Positions 33,651 to 35,827 of a stretch of DNA of 35,827 nt are shown here, one piece after another. Each line of letters begins with the position of its first letter. Position 1 is the first letter of the stretch. Source of the DNA: Flammeovirgaceae bacterium (lineage in GTDB: Bacteria; Bacteroidota; Bacteroidia; Cytophagales; Flammeovirgaceae); contig JAHQVQ010000252.1 of NCBI GenBank assembly GCA_019634305.1, positions 1 to 35,827 of the forward strand, written 5' to 3'. Position numbers and translations under genes: made by a program. The notes below the pieces were generated by a model that was not told where the DNA came from, ran no database searches, and saw only the letters and a program-made list of their open reading frames with translations.

Positions 33651-35827
33651 ATGATTCACAGATTTTTTATACTATTATTACTTACAATCAACTTTTTTGC
33701 CTGTGCGCAGGAGCCAACTATCTCTCTTCAGGATACTGAGGAAGCCAAAAGTTTAGCTTTAGCAGAAAAAAAGAAATTAGATTATATTCTTTACCTAAAA
33801 AAACAGCAAGAATGGGTTGATTCTACTTTCTCCAAAATGACGGAGGACGAAAAAATAGGTCAGTTGTTTATGGCAACGGCATATTCGAACCTTTCAACTG
33901 GTCATGTGAATGGTATAAAAAACCTTATAGAAAATAATCATATCGGTGGAATAATATTTATGCAGGGAGGTCCTCTCCGGCAAGCCAAACTGGTAAATCA
34001 ATATCAGAAATTGGCTAAGATACCTCTTTTGGTTTCAATGGATGCAGAGTATGGCCTTGCTATGAGGTTAGATAGCACGATTATGTTTCCCAAACAAATG
34101 ACGCTTGGAGCCATTGAAAATGATAATTATATATATGATATGGGCGCTGAAATAGCTCGGCAACTCAAAAGGGTAGGTGCTCATGTCAATTTTGCTCCGG
34201 TAGTAGATATAAATGTAAATCCTGCTAATCCGGTAATTGGATTCAGGTCATTTGGCGAAAATAAAGAAAGAGTTGCTCAAAAAGGAGTAGCTTATATGAA
34301 GGGAATGCAACATAATGGGGTAATTGCCAATGCCAAGCATTTTCCTGGTCATGGCGATACAAATATGGATTCTCACTATTCTCTACCAGTGATTAACCAT
34401 GATGTGGATAGAATCAATGCTATCGAACTTTATCCATTTAAAGCACTTATAGCAGATAGTCTTGAAAGTGTAATGGTAGCACACCTGCAAATTCCTGCTC
34501 TTGATGATACCCCAAATCTTGCAACCTCCCTTTCACCAAAAGTTGTTACAGGATTACTGAAAGATAGCTTAGGATATAAAGGGTTAATTTTTACTGATGC
34601 CCTAAATATGCAAGGAGTTGCCAAATATTTTAAACCTGGAGAAATTGCTGTTAAATCTTTAGTGGCAGGCAATGATGTTTTACTCTCCCCAAATGATATT
34701 CCTGCCAGTATTGAGGCAATCAAAAAAGCTATTGCCAATAATGAATTAACCGCTTTGGACATTGATAATAAGGTTAAAAAAATATTGCGGGCAAAATATA
34801 CGGTTGGTTTGAACAACTATAAACCTGTTGAACTCATTGGAATTTATGATGAACTGAATAATAAAAATGCATTATCAATTAAAGCCAAATTGTATGAACA
34901 GGCGGTTACTGTTGTAAAAAATGAGGGAAATTTACTACCATTAAAAAATATTGATAGTCTTTCTTTTGGTTCACTAAGCTTTGGGTTAAATAAAAGCAAT
35001 AGATTCCACGAAACTTTAAATCAATATGCTGATTTTGAAAACTTTAATTCAAAATCTCAAAATATTAACCAGGCCACAATCAATTCTTTCTATGAAAAAT
35101 TAAAGGATAAGGATGTAGTTTTGGTGAGTATTCACAATATGAGCAATAGAAGCTCAAAACAATATGGTATTAGTAAGACTACTATTTCACTTATTCAAAA
35201 GCTGGAGAAAGTTACCAATGTGGTAGTGATACCATTTGGAAACCCATATGCTTTAAAATATTTTGAAGAATCCAAGCTTTTAGTTTGTGCCTATGAAAAT
35301 GATCCATTGATGGAAGCTGCAGTTCCTCAGGTATTATTCGGAGCAGTTGAGAATCATGCTAAGTTACCAGTAACTGCATCAAAGAATTTGAGAGAAGGTA
35401 CTGGTTTCAGAATGATAACCATTGGTAGAATGGGTTTTGCAGAACCTGAAAGTGTGGGAATGAAAAGTGAAATTTTAAACAAAATCGATTCCATTGCTAA
35501 GCAGGCTATTTCCTATGAAGCTACTCCAGGATGCCAGGTATTGGTAGCTAAAGACGGGAAAATAGTTTTTAACAAATCGTATGGATACCATACTTATAGT
35601 AATAAGGAAAAAGTAACTAATAGCTCAATCTTTGACCTGGCCTCCTTAACAAAAGTATTATCTACTTTGCAGGCAGTAATGTTATTGGAAGAACAAGGTA
35701 AAATTGACCTGAATGGGAAACTTTCTGATTATCTACCAGAACTTTATGGAACCAATAAATCCAACATTATTGTCAAGCAGGTACTCACTCATCAGGCAGG
35801 ATTAAAGGCTTTTATTCCTTTTTGGAA
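33651..35827 (+). CDS. GH3 beta-N-acetylglucosaminidase fused to a beta-lactamase-like domain (partial)
   Basis: The frame is open from the ATG at 33651 to the window edge: 725 codons, C-terminus missing. Residues 1-20 form a signal or lipoprotein-like peptide with a cysteine (NFFACAQEP). The GH3 domain (about 55-380) has the NagZ-type site KHFPGHGD (Lys229/His230) and the nucleophile Asp316 (IFTDALNMQGV). A C-terminal GH3 sandwich region follows. From about residue 620 a serine beta-lactamase/esterase-like domain begins, with the SxxK motif SLTK (Ser665, Lys668) and then LTHQAGL. The fusion type is known in Bacteroidota and is expected to act on muropeptides or chitooligosaccharides in the periplasm. 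Confidence 0.92.
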   Translation, partial: MIHRFFILLLLTINFFACAQEPTISLQDTEEAKSLALAEKKKLDYILYLKKQQEWVDSTFSKMTEDEKIGQLFMATAYSNLSTGHVNGIKNLIENNHIGGIIFMQGGPLRQAKLVNQYQKLAKIPLLVSMDAEYGLAMRLDSTIMFPKQMTLGAIENDNYIYDMGAEIARQLKRVGAHVNFAPVVDINVNPANPVIGFRSFGENKERVAQKGVAYMKGMQHNGVIANAKHFPGHGDTNMDSHYSLPVINHDVDRINAIELYPFKALIADSLESVMVAHLQIPALDDTPNLATSLSPKVVTGLLKDSLGYKGLIFTDALNMQGVAKYFKPGEIAVKSLVAGNDVLLSPNDIPASIEAIKKAIANNELTALDIDNKVKKILRAKYTVGLNNYKPVELIGIYDELNNKNALSIKAKLYEQAVTVVKNEGNLLPLKNIDSLSFGSLSFGLNKSNRFHETLNQYADFENFNSKSQNINQATINSFYEKLKDKDVVLVSIHNMSNRSSKQYGISKTTISLIQKLEKVTNVVVIPFGNPYALKYFEESKLLVCAYENDPLMEAAVPQVLFGAVENHAKLPVTASKNLREGTGFRMITIGRMGFAEPESVGMKSEILNKIDSIAKQAISYEATPGCQVLVAKDGKIVFNKSYGYHTYSNKEKVTNSSIFDLASLTKVLSTLQAVMLLEEQGKIDLNGKLSDYLPELYGTNKSNIIVKQVLTHQAGLKAFIPFW

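Noticed and set aside
1-35827. CRISPR arrays, tRNA or rRNA genes, insertion sequences, prophage
   Set aside because: No regularly spaced direct repeats, no cloverleaf with a T-loop motif, and no transposase, integrase or phage gene was found on either strand.

Overview
The window comes from a low-GC member of the Bacteroidota, most likely a Cytophagales-type marine or soil bacterium. Support for this: Bacteroidota-style promoter boxes (TTTG, then TAnnTTTG), a bacillithiol synthesis gene (bshA), PorT-type outer-membrane barrels, lipoproteins with short lipoboxes, an L17 with an acidic tail, a GH3/beta-lactamase fusion, and AT-rich codon use throughout. This placement is inferred from gene content, not from a search. 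Layout: 1-5 kb holds a DUF6134-like exported protein, a small basic protein, a large palindromic intergenic element, a VTT/DedA-like membrane protein next to a Lys9-type saccharopine dehydrogenase, and an MscS channel, mostly on the minus strand. 5.2-7.5 kb is a two-gene surface unit (outer-membrane barrel plus propeller-like lipoprotein) closed by a strong terminator. 7.7-9.9 kb pairs a voltage-sensor-like membrane protein lacking a pore with a cysteine desulfurase. 10.1-21.1 kb is the second half of the S10 cluster, the spc cluster and the alpha cluster in one direction: rplP, rpmC, rpsQ, rplN, rplX, rplE, rpsN, rpsH, rplF, rplR, rpsE, rpmD, rplO, secY, map, infA, rpmJ, rpsM, rpsK, rpsD, rpoA, rplQ, then a terminator and carA. 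22.3-26.5 kb (minus) holds a Tat-exported TIM-barrel sugar isomerase-like protein and a large haem c-containing lipoprotein. 26.6-30.9 kb has apbE, an L,D-transpeptidase-like protein, a radical SAM protein and bshA. 31-33.6 kb (minus) has metK, a lipoprotein and a small tail-anchored protein. The window ends inside a GH3/beta-lactamase fusion gene. The most striking observation is in the ribosomal block. The rplP (L16) reading frame is intact from residue 1 to 137 except for a TGA at codon 36, although TGA is used as an ordinary stop elsewhere in the window. In addition, the usual upstream partners (rpsJ to rpsC) are missing: a Bacteroidota-type promoter and a structured leader of about 150 nt lie directly before rplP, after an unrelated gene. 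The two facts together point to a rearranged L16 locus that is recoded, decayed with a second copy elsewhere, or affected by a sequence error.
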